This document shows positions 16,898 through 25,049 of a stretch of 64,000 bases of DNA, one piece after another. Origin of the DNA: Eubacteriales bacterium SKADARSKE-1 (GTDB lineage: Bacteria; Bacillota; Clostridia; Oscillospirales; Acutalibacteraceae). A program made the position numbers and the translations under genes. The notes beneath the pieces are model-generated. The model ran no database searches. It was not told the origin of the DNA and was given only the letters and a program-made list of their open reading frames with translations. The stretch covers positions 62,001 through 126,000 of the forward strand of contig JARLUB010000001.1 of the NCBI GenBank assembly GCA_030920305.1, in the 5' to 3' direction. Numbering within the stretch: position 1 is the first letter of the stretch; each line of letters begins with the position of its first letter.

Positions 16898-17410
16898 ATG
16901 AAAAGTAAACCCAAAATAAGTTTTAATTCTAAAGATTTAGTTTTTTTTCTCCTTGAAAAAAATTTAAAAATAGCTACAGCTGAAAGTTGCACAGGAGGCT
17001 TAATTTCTAAAAAAATTACGGATATTCCCGGTGCATCTAATGTTTTTGAATGCGGAATATGCTCTTATTCAGAAAGAATTAAAGAAAAGGTTTTGGGTAT
17101 AAAAAAAGAAACTATAGAGGAATTTGGAGTGGTCTCTGAAGCTGTAGCAAAACAAATGGCTAAAAGTATAAGATTACTGTCTAATTCTGACATTGCCGTT
17201 TCTACTACCGGTTTTGCCGGCCCTAAAACCTCTAGCTCAGATGACAAAGTTGGACTTGTTTATATTGGAATAGATTGTGAAAAATTTAATAAAGCAATAA
17301 AATTAAATTTTGATCATAACTGCGAAAATGCAAGGGATTATATTAGAAATGCAGCCAGCGATCTAGCTATTGACGCTGCTGCAACCATTGTAAAAGATTG
17401 GAGAAGTTAA
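16898..17410 (+). CDS. pncC: CinA C-terminal-type nicotinamide-nucleotide amidohydrolase
   Basis: PncC deamidates nicotinamide mononucleotide to nicotinic acid mononucleotide in pyridine-nucleotide salvage. At 170 residues only the CinA C-terminal domain is present, not the N-terminal MoCF-like domain of full CinA. Family motifs are AESCTGGLISKKITDIPGAS near residue 27, YSERIKEKVLGI, and STTGFAGP near residue 108. RBS GAAGG lies before the ATG. malQ starts 3 bases after the stop, so they are cotranscribed although functionally unrelated. Confidence 0.9.
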   Translation: MKSKPKISFNSKDLVFFLLEKNLKIATAESCTGGLISKKITDIPGASNVFECGICSYSERIKEKVLGIKKETIEEFGVVSEAVAKQMAKSIRLLSNSDIAVSTTGFAGPKTSSSDDKVGLVYIGIDCEKFNKAIKLNFDHNCENARDYIRNAASDLAIDAAATIVKDWRS

Positions 17411-17413
17411 AAA

Positions 17414-18889
17414 ATGAAACGAGCTGCCGGAACTTTAATGCATATAACCTCATTGCCAAGTAATTTTGGGATTGGCACCATGGGTAAAGAAGCTTACCAT
17501 TTTGCAAACTTTTTAAAAAACTCCTCTCAAAGTTACTGGCAAATACTGCCCATTGGGCCTACTGGTTTTGGAGATTCTCCCTATCAGTCGTTTTCTATGT
17601 ATGCTATAAATCCATATTTAATTGATTTAGATATGCTTTGTGAAGACAGCCTTTTAAAAAAGGAAGATTATTATAGCTTAGACTGGGGAATTAACAAGTT
17701 TTCTATAGATTATGGAAAAATATATGATACCCGATTCAACGTTTTAAAAATAGCCTTTGAAAACTTCAAAAGTAAAAATCAGGACAAGTTTAATATCTTT
17801 ATAAATGAAAACATTTGGCTTTCTGATTATGCTTTATATATGGCGGTCAAACAACATTTTGGAATGATTTCATTTACCCAGTGGCCAGATAGCGATATTC
17901 GTCGAAGAACTGAAGATAGTATAAAAAAGTATTCTTTTATGTTAAGTAAAGAAATTAAATTTTGGATGTTTCTGCAGTTTCTGGCATTTAACCAATGGAA
18001 CAAATTAAAAAAATATGTTAACTCTTTGGGCTTAAAAATAATTGGCGATATCCCTATTTATGTTGGACTAGATAGCGTTGAAACTTGGGTTAACCCAGAG
18101 CTTTTTATGTTGGATGAAAACCATATGCCAACTTGTGTTGCAGGTTGTCCGCCGGACTCTTTTTCGGACAAAGGTCAATTATGGGGAAACCCTATTTATA
18201 ATTGGGAACGTCTTAAGAAAGATAATTATAAGTGGTGGATAAAAAGATTTGGTGCAGCTTTAAATCTGTTCGATATTATAAGAATAGACCACTTTAGGGG
18301 ATTTGATTCTTATTATTCCATACCATATCCGGCAGAAAACGCTAAAAAGGGTAAGTGGCAAGATGGGCCCGGATTAGAATTTTTTAACATATTAAAAAAA
18401 GAGCTTGGAGATCTTCCAATTATAGCAGAAGATCTTGGATTTTTAACCCCTTGTGTTAAAAAAATGTTATTAGATACAAAATATCCTGGGATGAAAATTT
18501 TACAGTTTGCATTTGACTCTTCTAAATCCAGCGATTTTTTGCCTCACAATTATAACAAAAATTGCGTAGCATATACAGGAACTCACGACAACAGCACTAT
18601 TGTTGGTTGGGCCAAATCTGCTAAAGAAAATGAAGTTGCTTATGCTTTTGAATATGGAGCCTTTTCAAAAGAAGAGGGCACTAATTGGGGCATGATTCGG
18701 CTTTTGTATTCAAGTGTAGCAGACTTAGCTGTTGTTCCACTGCAAGATTATTTAGGCCTTGACGATGAAAGCCGCATGAATATCCCCTCTACACTTGGAG
18801 GAAATTGGAAATGGAGAGTTGACAAAAATTCTTTAACCGATGACCTTGCAAACAAAATAAAAAAAATGGTGAAATGTTATGGGCGCTAA
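17414..18889 (+). CDS. malQ: 4-alpha-glucanotransferase (amylomaltase)
   Basis: MalQ transfers alpha-1,4-glucan segments between malto-oligosaccharides (GH77). The 491-residue length is normal. Visible motifs include HITSLPSNFGIGTMG at the N-terminus, IIGDIPIYVGLDSVETW, the nucleophile region IRIDHFRGFDSYY, the acid/base region IIAEDLGFLTPCV, and AYTGTHDNSTIVGW. It starts 3 bases after pncC. It may act on glycogen- or maltodextrin-derived sugars; the ABC importer at 4.5-7.9 kb could supply such substrates, but that link is only inferred. Confidence 0.95.
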   Translation: MKRAAGTLMHITSLPSNFGIGTMGKEAYHFANFLKNSSQSYWQILPIGPTGFGDSPYQSFSMYAINPYLIDLDMLCEDSLLKKEDYYSLDWGINKFSIDYGKIYDTRFNVLKIAFENFKSKNQDKFNIFINENIWLSDYALYMAVKQHFGMISFTQWPDSDIRRRTEDSIKKYSFMLSKEIKFWMFLQFLAFNQWNKLKKYVNSLGLKIIGDIPIYVGLDSVETWVNPELFMLDENHMPTCVAGCPPDSFSDKGQLWGNPIYNWERLKKDNYKWWIKRFGAALNLFDIIRIDHFRGFDSYYSIPYPAENAKKGKWQDGPGLEFFNILKKELGDLPIIAEDLGFLTPCVKKMLLDTKYPGMKILQFAFDSSKSSDFLPHNYNKNCVAYTGTHDNSTIVGWAKSAKENEVAYAFEYGAFSKEEGTNWGMIRLLYSSVADLAVVPLQDYLGLDDESRMNIPSTLGGNWKWRVDKNSLTDDLANKIKKMVKCYGR

Positions 18890-18910
18890 AAATTTAGCGC
18901 CCTGATTTTA
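18881..18910. terminator. Hairpin ending malQ, possibly bidirectional
   Basis: GGGCGCTAAA/TTTAGCGCCC is a perfect 10-bp stem with a 2-base loop that contains the malQ stop codon; the downstream T-tract is weak (GATTTTATT). It lies between converging genes. Confidence 0.65.
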
Positions 18911-18943
18911 TTCTTGCCTGTTAAATAGTACTTTTTTGATATC

Positions 18944-19132
18944 TTAATCTCCAATATGAAACTGATTTTTCTTAAGCTTTTCTGCCAACGTTATCAACTC
19001 TTTTGCAGCATACTCTTCGGCCATGCCACCTACAACAGAACCAGCTATATCATCGTTTATTTCCATAACACTAGAACTTGACTTTTTAATAAAATTAAGT
19101 GAGTCATTCATCTTTTTGCTTTTTTCACTCAT
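18944..19132 (-). CDS. Small double-glycine leader peptide, candidate RiPP/bacteriocin precursor
   Basis: The 62-residue peptide starts at the ATG at 19132, ten bases after GGAAG; an upstream ATG at 19162 has no ribosome binding site. Its middle reads VMEINDDIAGSVVGGM, a double-glycine type cleavage motif, followed by a 25-residue charged tail ending in KKNQFHIGD. The same motif occurs in the neighbour at 19286 (VMEISDDAAGFVAGGV). No processing peptidase, transporter or modification enzyme is in the window. The tail has no Cys, which argues against a lanthipeptide. Precursor function is inference from the motif only. Confidence 0.55.
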   Translation of the reverse strand: MSEKSKKMNDSLNFIKKSSSSVMEINDDIAGSVVGGMAEEYAAKELITLAEKLKKNQFHIGD

Positions 19133-19227
19133 TACTACGACACTTCCTTTTTCCATATGCATTTTATTATATTATGCCCAAAAGGCAAATTATAAAACCT
19201 TTTACGATTAATAATATCAAAACCTAT

Positions 19228-19275
19228 AAAAAACTATTGCAGGCACTAATTTTTTAGAATTTAGTGCCTGCTGTT
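19228..19275 (-). terminator. Terminator after the second double-glycine peptide
   Basis: A perfect 11-bp stem GCAGGCACTAA/TTAGTGCCTGC (19239-19271) lies just past the stop of the gene at 19286 and is followed on the minus strand by AATAGTTTTTTAT. Confidence 0.8.
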
Positions 19276-19285
19276 TTTATAATAA

Positions 19286-19516
19286 TTATAATTTTGAATA
19301 ATCAAATTTATCTAACTGATTAGCCTTATCAAGAGCTTGCTCCTTAGTTAACCCTGTATCTCCACCCCAAGTTACTTTTGATTTAATTGCGCCCATTCCA
19401 GTGGTATTAAAAACCTCAAAAAACATTTTTTTCGAATCTTCCTTTACCACCCCACCTGCAACAAAACCGGCCGCATCATCACTTATTTCCATAACACCAT
19501 CAATAGAATTGTTCAT
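19286..19516 (-). CDS. Small double-glycine leader peptide, candidate RiPP/bacteriocin precursor
   Basis: The 76-residue peptide starts at the ATG at 19516, right after AAAGGAGAAAGAA; an earlier in-frame ATG at 19537 lacks a site. It has the leader motif VMEISDDAAGFVAGG, then a 53-residue tail (VVKEDSKKMFFEVFNTTGMG ... DYSKL) containing a GG and no Cys. The leader is related to that of the neighbour at 18944-19132, while the tails differ completely, as expected for leader-plus-cargo families. It has its own terminator. The cargo function is unknown. Confidence 0.6.
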   Translation of the reverse strand: MNNSIDGVMEISDDAAGFVAGGVVKEDSKKMFFEVFNTTGMGAIKSKVTWGGDTGLTKEQALDKANQLDKFDYSKL

Positions 19517-19643
19517 TTCTTTCTCCTTTTTAATCATACAATTTCTCCCTTTTAATTAAAATCTATTCTTTAAATATATTGTACCAAAAAAAAGAATATT
19601 ATCAAATTTTATTGTTAATGGTGTTAATTATTCTAATGATAAA

Positions 19644-21269
19644 TTATTTTGCATTTATAAGGAATTTTTCTGGAAAGCCGCTGTAGATTTTATCAACTAT
19701 TTTTTTAAATATAGGTCCACAAGAAGCTCCTCCACCATTTGAATCTTCTGATAATATAACTATAGAGTATTTGGGATTTTCAGCTGGATAAAACCCGGCA
19801 TACCAAGCTTGTATTACACTTCTTTCGCCATCTTTTATGCCTGTTTGAGCCGTACCAGTTTTTGCTGCAGCTAAATAATTTTCAGGCTTACCATGTATTC
19901 CAGTTCCCATTTCTACCGCTGCTATCATGCCAGATTTTAGTACATTGGCGCACCTTTTTGTAATAATTTGCTTAGGTGGTTTTGGTGCATTTTTTTTAAC
20001 GTATTCAAGGTTTTCATTTACAAGGCCTAAAACTAGCTTTGGCGAAACATATTTTCCCTTGGCGGCAATCGTATTTATAAGCCCTGAAATTTGAACAGGG
20101 GTTGCCATGAGAGTTCCTTGTCCAAAAGAAAAATTAGCCATAGAGCTTGCGTTTTTTAAAACCTCAAACTCTGGTAAGTTACCGCTGCTTAAAAACATTT
20201 CTGGAGCTAACTCAATAGGTTTTCCAAATCCAAAATCCATTGCTAATTTTAAAAACTTTTCACCATCAAATCCTCGGGTTAAATTTACAAAGTAACTATT
20301 ACATGAAAGCGAGATAGCTCCCATTAAATCTATTTCTCCGTGAACTTTACTGTTTGAACAATGAAATGTTGAATCATTTACATTAATTGAACCTGTGCAA
20401 CAAAATTTATTATCAGGTGAACTGCCATTTTCAACTGCGGCCGCGGCAGTTACCAATTTAAAAATTGAACCAACATTATATGATAAAAAAGCTCTGTTTA
20501 AAAGAGGGGAATTTTCATTATCTAAAGCTTGTGAAATATTATTTGGAGAAAAGTTAGGCATACTTACACAAGCTCTTATTTCGCAATTTGGAACTGAAGT
20601 TACAATAATAGCGCCTTTTGGAAGATCTTCTTGAGCAATACTTTGAACTATTCTTTGTATATCTTTGTCAATGGTTAAAACAACGCCGCTGGTTTGTTTA
20701 TACATAGTATTTTCAACAGCTATATCTTCACGAGAAAGCATCCGCCCTAGAGCATCAACTTTATACTTTAAATTTATATAACCCTTTGAATCATCAAGAT
20801 AATTATTAAAAGCTTTTTCTATTGCACAAACTCCTTTTCCATCACTGTCAAGATATCCTATAATATGTGGTGCCAATTGGTCATCAGAATACCTTTTAGG
20901 GACTTTAAAACTTTTTATATAATTATCTGAAATAAAACTGTTTTTTATGTTAACACAAAATGGTTTTCCTGATTTTAATTTAGGTAAAATTTCACTTATT
21001 TCATCAACAGACAAAAGTTTACTTAAAGACTTTGCTGTTTGAATACAAGGAAATACTGTAGCTATTGTATCCTTTTCTTCCCCCACAATAGGATTTTTTT
21101 TATAATCATAAATATTGCCACGGCTACTTGCAACTTTAAGCTTATATGAACTATGTTGCAAAGCTGCAGTTTGCAAATGTTCCTCGTGTGATAACCAATA
21201 TATTTTAAATATTGAAAAACAAATACAAGCTATCATCAAAGAAAAAAATATAATAATTCTTTTTTGCAT
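19644..21269 (-). CDS. Class B penicillin-binding protein (FtsI/SpoVD-like transpeptidase)
   Basis: This is a monofunctional peptidoglycan DD-transpeptidase. An N-terminal membrane anchor (about 4-26) is followed by a short PBP dimerisation-type region (SSRGNIYDYKKNPI) and the penicillin-binding domain: active-site SIFK at 268-271, SCN at 322-324 and KTGTAQT near residue 467. At 541 residues it is smaller than typical FtsI or SpoVD and has no PASTA domains. It is divergent from gpr and near spoIIP, so a sporulation or cortex role is suggested by context, but it could be a general elongation or division enzyme. Confidence 0.85.
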   Translation of the reverse strand: MQKRIIIFFSLMIACICFSIFKIYWLSHEEHLQTAALQHSSYKLKVASSRGNIYDYKKNPIVGEEKDTIATVFPCIQTAKSLSKLLSVDEISEILPKLKSGKPFCVNIKNSFISDNYIKSFKVPKRYSDDQLAPHIIGYLDSDGKGVCAIEKAFNNYLDDSKGYINLKYKVDALGRMLSREDIAVENTMYKQTSGVVLTIDKDIQRIVQSIAQEDLPKGAIIVTSVPNCEIRACVSMPNFSPNNISQALDNENSPLLNRAFLSYNVGSIFKLVTAAAAVENGSSPDNKFCCTGSINVNDSTFHCSNSKVHGEIDLMGAISLSCNSYFVNLTRGFDGEKFLKLAMDFGFGKPIELAPEMFLSSGNLPEFEVLKNASSMANFSFGQGTLMATPVQISGLINTIAAKGKYVSPKLVLGLVNENLEYVKKNAPKPPKQIITKRCANVLKSGMIAAVEMGTGIHGKPENYLAAAKTGTAQTGIKDGERSVIQAWYAGFYPAENPKYSIVILSEDSNGGGASCGPIFKKIVDKIYSGFPEKFLINAK

Positions 21270-21392
21270 AAAAAATCACCCATCAATATAATTGACAGAT
21301 ATTTTCTATAAATTCAATATACCATAGTGGACTTTTTGTAGCATAAGTGTTGAAACTTACGACAATAATATAAAAAAGGAGCTGATTGGAAA

Positions 21393-22277
21393 ATGATATT
21401 TAGGACTGACTTGGCACTGGAAGCTAGTGAAAATCTTCCAGAAAAAATAGACGGAATAACCCAAAAAACAGAAACCATAGATGGCATTAAAGTTACCGAA
21501 ATTACTATAAAAACAAATGAAGCTTCCAAAAAAATTGGAAAACCAATTGGCGAGTATATTACAATAGAGCTTCCAAACTTTACTGACAATGCAAGAAATT
21601 CGCAAAATAAAGTAAAAACAATTTCAACTAAATTACAAGCGCTTTTGCCTGAAAGCGGCTTGGTTTTTGTTGTAGGGCTTGGTAACTACGCCATAACTCC
21701 CGATGCCTTAGGTCCTAAAACTGTAAAATCTATTCTTGCAACACGGCACATAACAGGTGAAGTAGCTAGATCTACAGGCCTTGAAGCTTTACGACCTGTC
21801 GCCATTTTAGCCCCTGGAGTTTTAGGGCAAACCGGGATAGAGGTTAGTGAAATTATTTTAAGTATTTCAAAAAAAATAAACCCAACTGCAATTATCGTTA
21901 TAGACGCTTTAGCTTCAAAAGAAACCAAACGCTTAGGCTCAACAATTCAAATATCAAATACAGGTATATCTCCAGGCGCTGGTGTTGGAAACTCCCGCCC
22001 TTGTATAAACAAGGATGTTATTGGAATTCCCGTAATAAGCATTGGTGTTCCAACTGTTGTGGATGCTATAACGCTTGCAGGCGATTTAATTCCAGATATT
22101 GATAAAAAAATGTCTGCACAAATAAAAAATAAAATTAATCCAAGAGGCGAACCCATGATGGTAACACCCAGAGAAATTGACCTATTAATTGATAGAGCAT
22201 CTGAATTGATCGCTATGTCAATTAACTGTGCGCTGCAAAAGGAGTTTTCTTTAAATGACATAATGGCTTTGGTTTAA
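21393..22277 (+). CDS. gpr: Spore germination protease
   Basis: GPR is the aspartic-type endopeptidase that degrades small acid-soluble spore proteins on germination; it is made as a zymogen in the forespore. The 294-residue protein carries the family N-terminus (FRTDLALEASE), VGLGNYAITPDALGPKTV and VIDALASKETKRLG. RBS AAAGGAG precedes the ATG. spoIIP follows after about 155 bases, the usual gpr-spoIIP order. A short GPR N-terminus leaves only a few residues for the propeptide. Its presence is strong evidence of a spore-forming host. Confidence 0.94.
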   Translation: MIFRTDLALEASENLPEKIDGITQKTETIDGIKVTEITIKTNEASKKIGKPIGEYITIELPNFTDNARNSQNKVKTISTKLQALLPESGLVFVVGLGNYAITPDALGPKTVKSILATRHITGEVARSTGLEALRPVAILAPGVLGQTGIEVSEIILSISKKINPTAIIVIDALASKETKRLGSTIQISNTGISPGAGVGNSRPCINKDVIGIPVISIGVPTVVDAITLAGDLIPDIDKKMSAQIKNKINPRGEPMMVTPREIDLLIDRASELIAMSINCALQKEFSLNDIMALV

Positions 22278-22432
22278 TTTTTCATAAAAGATACCGCAAA
22301 ACATTAAAGAGGCTCCAGTGTTTGGTAAAGGGCCTCTCGTTGCTATAAGAGGTATAACTATTACTTTTTTTTCATACTTTTATAAAGCTTGTTATTTTTT
22401 TGTGAAAGTAAAAAACTGTGAGGTATAAAAGT

Positions 22433-23560
22433 ATGTATAGTCGTAACCCTCCCAAAAAAAGTAAAACTTTTATTTACTTTCTTTCTCTATTATCAGCTGC
22501 GCTATCTATCTTTACTTTTTTTTTGAGTCTATCAAATGTTCTTACTAGTAAAAAAGGCGCCTTGCGCATCCTTGCTGCAAGTTTTGTTTTGCCAAGTGGA
22601 AAAAATACTAAAATCAATGTTGAACATGTTGCAAATAATGGGATATACACAGACATAATAAGCTTAAAAAATAAAAATTTTTCATCCAATACTCAAAACA
22701 TATTTTCAGATAGTTCTATTGATGAAATTGCTAAAAATACGCCCATTTTTAATTGGCCTCACGAAGATGGAGAATCGACATACAAAATTGTAGAATGTTT
22801 GTTTGGTGCTAGCGGTTCAAAATTTGAAAATTTTTTTATAAACAACAAAACGAGCTTGGATATAAATTTTGGTGCCAAACTCAACGAAAGACCTGATATA
22901 AATATAAAAAAAGATGGATCACCCCAAGTCTTAGTTTTTCACACTCATACAACTGAAGCATATATGGACAAAGATCAGGGGTTTTATTATCAAAATTTTC
23001 ATCCCCGGTCCTTAGACCCAAAGTTTAATGTTGTACAAGTTGGTGATGCTATTTGCAAAAGCCTTGAAAACTCAGGAATTAAAACAATCCACGATACGAC
23101 TTGTCATGATGATCCTGGATATAGTGGTTCTTATAATAGATCAGCTCAAACAATTGATAAAAATTTAAAAAAGTACCCTTCTATATGTGTGGTACTTGAT
23201 ATACACAGAGATACTATAGAAAATAAAGAAAAAACAAAAATTAAACCGACATTTTCTATAAATGGAAAAAAAGCTGCTCAGATTATGATAATCGCAGGTT
23301 GCGACGCAGATGGAACTTTAGAACACCCTGATTGGGAACATAACCTCAAATTTGCACTAAGGCTTCATAAACAAGTTGAAACTATGTTTCCAGGGATGAC
23401 AAGATCTTTATTGTTTAAAAATTCACGATACAATATGCATAAATCCCACGGCTCATTATTAATAGAGGTAGGTTCTGATGCCAATACTTTAAACGAAGCT
23501 GTATATTCTGGTGCATTGCTAGGCCGCGCCCTTTCGGAAGTTTTAAATAAGTTAACTTAA
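22433..23560 (+). CDS. spoIIP: Stage II sporulation protein P
   Basis: SpoIIP is the amidase/endopeptidase of the DMP complex that thins septal peptidoglycan during engulfment. An N-terminal membrane anchor (about 10-32) precedes the catalytic domain with VLVFHTHTTEAYMDKD (metal-binding HTHxxE), CVVLDIHRDTIENKEK, and the C-terminal SHGSLLIEVGSDANTL. The ATG at 22433 lies 8 bases after GTGAGGT, so I prefer it to the GTG at 22418, giving 375 residues. A small membrane protein gene follows after 12 bases. Confidence 0.92.
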   Translation: MYSRNPPKKSKTFIYFLSLLSAALSIFTFFLSLSNVLTSKKGALRILAASFVLPSGKNTKINVEHVANNGIYTDIISLKNKNFSSNTQNIFSDSSIDEIAKNTPIFNWPHEDGESTYKIVECLFGASGSKFENFFINNKTSLDINFGAKLNERPDINIKKDGSPQVLVFHTHTTEAYMDKDQGFYYQNFHPRSLDPKFNVVQVGDAICKSLENSGIKTIHDTTCHDDPGYSGSYNRSAQTIDKNLKKYPSICVVLDIHRDTIENKEKTKIKPTFSINGKKAAQIMIIAGCDADGTLEHPDWEHNLKFALRLHKQVETMFPGMTRSLLFKNSRYNMHKSHGSLLIEVGSDANTLNEAVYSGALLGRALSEVLNKLT

Positions 23561-23572
23561 CAGGAGAAAAAA

Positions 23573-23845
23573 ATGAGCAATTTTAAATTATCATGGAAAA
23601 CAATTCTTATAAGTTCGCTAATTACAGGAATTTTACTTATGTTACCGGTAGGTTTTATAATAGCTGAAAAAAATACAAAACAAATTGGTTTTGAAGATAA
23701 TTCTCCTTTTCTGGTCTTTCAAAACAGTCCTACAGAAAAATTTATAAATTTTAACTTTATGGGTAAAACTTACAAACTAGATTTTACACCATGCTATAAT
23801 GTTATAAATGACGTGTCTAGTTGCATTTATAGCTTTACAAAATAA
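23573..23845 (+). CDS. Small single-span membrane protein of unknown function
   Basis: I do not recognise this 90-residue protein. It has one hydrophobic segment (ILISSLITGILLMLPVGFII, about 11-30) and an outside C-terminal domain with two Cys (FTPCYNV, SSCIYSFTK). It starts 12 bases after spoIIP with a good site (CAGGAGAAAAAA), so it is probably cotranscribed and may serve sporulation. Confidence 0.65.
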   Translation: MSNFKLSWKTILISSLITGILLMLPVGFIIAEKNTKQIGFEDNSPFLVFQNSPTEKFINFNFMGKTYKLDFTPCYNVINDVSSCIYSFTK

Positions 23846-23856
23846 TTGGTTATTAG

Positions 23857-23884
23857 TTGCAATAGCTTAAAAACATGTTATAAT
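23857..23884 (+). promoter_or_regulatory. Promoter of the Ser/Thr-rich protein gene
   Basis: TTGCAA and TATAAT are separated by 16 bases, with an extended -10 (TGTTATAAT). It is directed to the gene at 24022, 138 bases downstream. Confidence 0.65.
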
Positions 23885-24021
23885 ATACACAAAAAGTAAA
23901 ATTTTGTACTACTTCAATGAGTTAATCATTTTTATTTTAAAAAGTTAGAAAGGAGATCTTTTGTGAGCAAAGTTTAAAATTATAATTTTTGCACATAAAA
24001 GTTTAACACGTAACATTTTAA

Positions 24022-24786
24022 ATGAATATTAAAAAAAGTTGTATATGCCATTTTATTGCATTTGTTTTAATGTGCTTTCCTTCTATTTCTGTGTTTGCAG
24101 ATCCAACATCTTCTGATGCTAATAGTTCAACAGGTGCTACTTCTCAATCATCTATTTCCCAAAACTCTTCGTCAAATACTTCTTCTCAGCAAAAATCATC
24201 AACCACACAATCAAGCTACACTTCTTCACAAGCTAGAGCATCAAACACACAATCTAGTCTTACTTCTTCGCAGACTAAATCGTCAACAACACAATCAAGT
24301 AACCCTTATTCAAGCTCTATATCCTCTTCGCCTGCTAGTTCTTCTTCTCCAAAAACTTCAACCTCAACACAAGAAAGTCAACCAAGTTCTAGTTCGGTTT
24401 CAACCAATGTTACTTCTAGCCAAGTTCCAAAAACAAAATCAAGCACAGATAAAAATTCAATAGAGCCTTCTTATAATATGTCAAGCGTAGATTACCCTCA
24501 ACCGTTTAAATGGACAGAAGCTCCTGCTGATTTACCAGAAGTTGATTCATCTGAAATAACGTTGCCTGAAGTTGTCGCTTCAACAGACGAAAATAATAAA
24601 GGTGGCTTTACTGCTGGAATAATAGCTTGGGTTTGTATTGGAATAGGCGTAGCTATTATTTTATTTGTAATTTTTAGTGGTAAACGCGAAGGTGAAATTA
24701 GCTTAAATACAGCATCTAAAGTCAAAAAAGGCAAAAAAAGTTCCAAGAAACTTTTATCAGATAAATATTATAAAAATAATTATTAA
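24022..24786 (+). CDS. Ser/Thr/Gln-rich secreted protein with C-terminal membrane anchor
   Basis: No recognised function. The 254-residue protein has a signal peptide (cleavage likely after VFA near residue 27), a low-complexity stretch of about 110 residues almost entirely Ser, Thr, Gln and Asn with repeats of the type (S)SQTKSSTTQSS, a more complex part (YPQPFKWTEAPADLPEVD), a membrane segment (IIAWVCIGIGVAIILFVIF, about 199-217) and a basic tail of about 35 residues. It looks like a wall-spanning stalk or mucin-like surface protein. The ATG has no good ribosome binding site; a strong AAAGGAGATCTTTT lies 60 bases upstream before a four-codon frame. Confidence 0.7.
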   Translation: MNIKKSCICHFIAFVLMCFPSISVFADPTSSDANSSTGATSQSSISQNSSSNTSSQQKSSTTQSSYTSSQARASNTQSSLTSSQTKSSTTQSSNPYSSSISSSPASSSSPKTSTSTQESQPSSSSVSTNVTSSQVPKTKSSTDKNSIEPSYNMSSVDYPQPFKWTEAPADLPEVDSSEITLPEVVASTDENNKGGFTAGIIAWVCIGIGVAIILFVIFSGKREGEISLNTASKVKKGKKSSKKLLSDKYYKNNY

Positions 24787-24818
24787 AAAAACACCTCAGA
24801 TACACCGAGGTGTTTTTT
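24785..24818 (+). terminator. Terminator after the Ser/Thr-rich gene
   Basis: ACACCTC/GAGGTGT stem with A6 before and T6 after; may also act on the minus strand. Confidence 0.85.
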
Positions 24819-24863
24819 ATTTATTTTCTAGATTTCTTTCTGAAGCTCTATCATTCCTAAATT

Positions 24864-24965
24864 TCAGTCCTTTAGGATACTTCCCATAAATCCAACGCCT
24901 GAAACTGAATTTAAATCTTCCTCGCTCAAAGCTTCATTTTTCTCTAATAAAACAATTGACTTCAT
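24864..24965 (-). CDS. Very short leader-like peptide, candidate bacteriocin/RiPP precursor or remnant
   Basis: A 33-codon frame encodes MKSIVLLEKNEALSEEDLNS followed by VSGVGFMGSILKD. The LSEEDLNSVSG part closely matches the double-glycine-type leader pattern LS..EL..V(S/A)GG, here with SG, followed by a short Gly-rich core. It lies 84 bases past the serS stop on the same strand. There is no clear ribosome binding site, and the core is only about 12 residues, so it may be a decayed gene. Nothing else is seen between 24819 and 25049. Confidence 0.4.
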   Translation of the reverse strand: MKSIVLLEKNEALSEEDLNSVSGVGFMGSILKD

Positions 24966-25049
24966 CTTTAAAATTAGTATTTTAACATGTTTTTAAAGGT
25001 AAGGATCTGTTTTTAGCTCTATTGTTAAACGTTTTATCTTCCGACATCT

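Noticed and set aside
21341-21370. Possible sigma-F/G promoter (GCATA, 17 bases, CAATAATA) ahead of gpr
   Set aside because: The implied transcription start falls inside the gpr ribosome binding site, leaving no leader, and the -10 match is poor.
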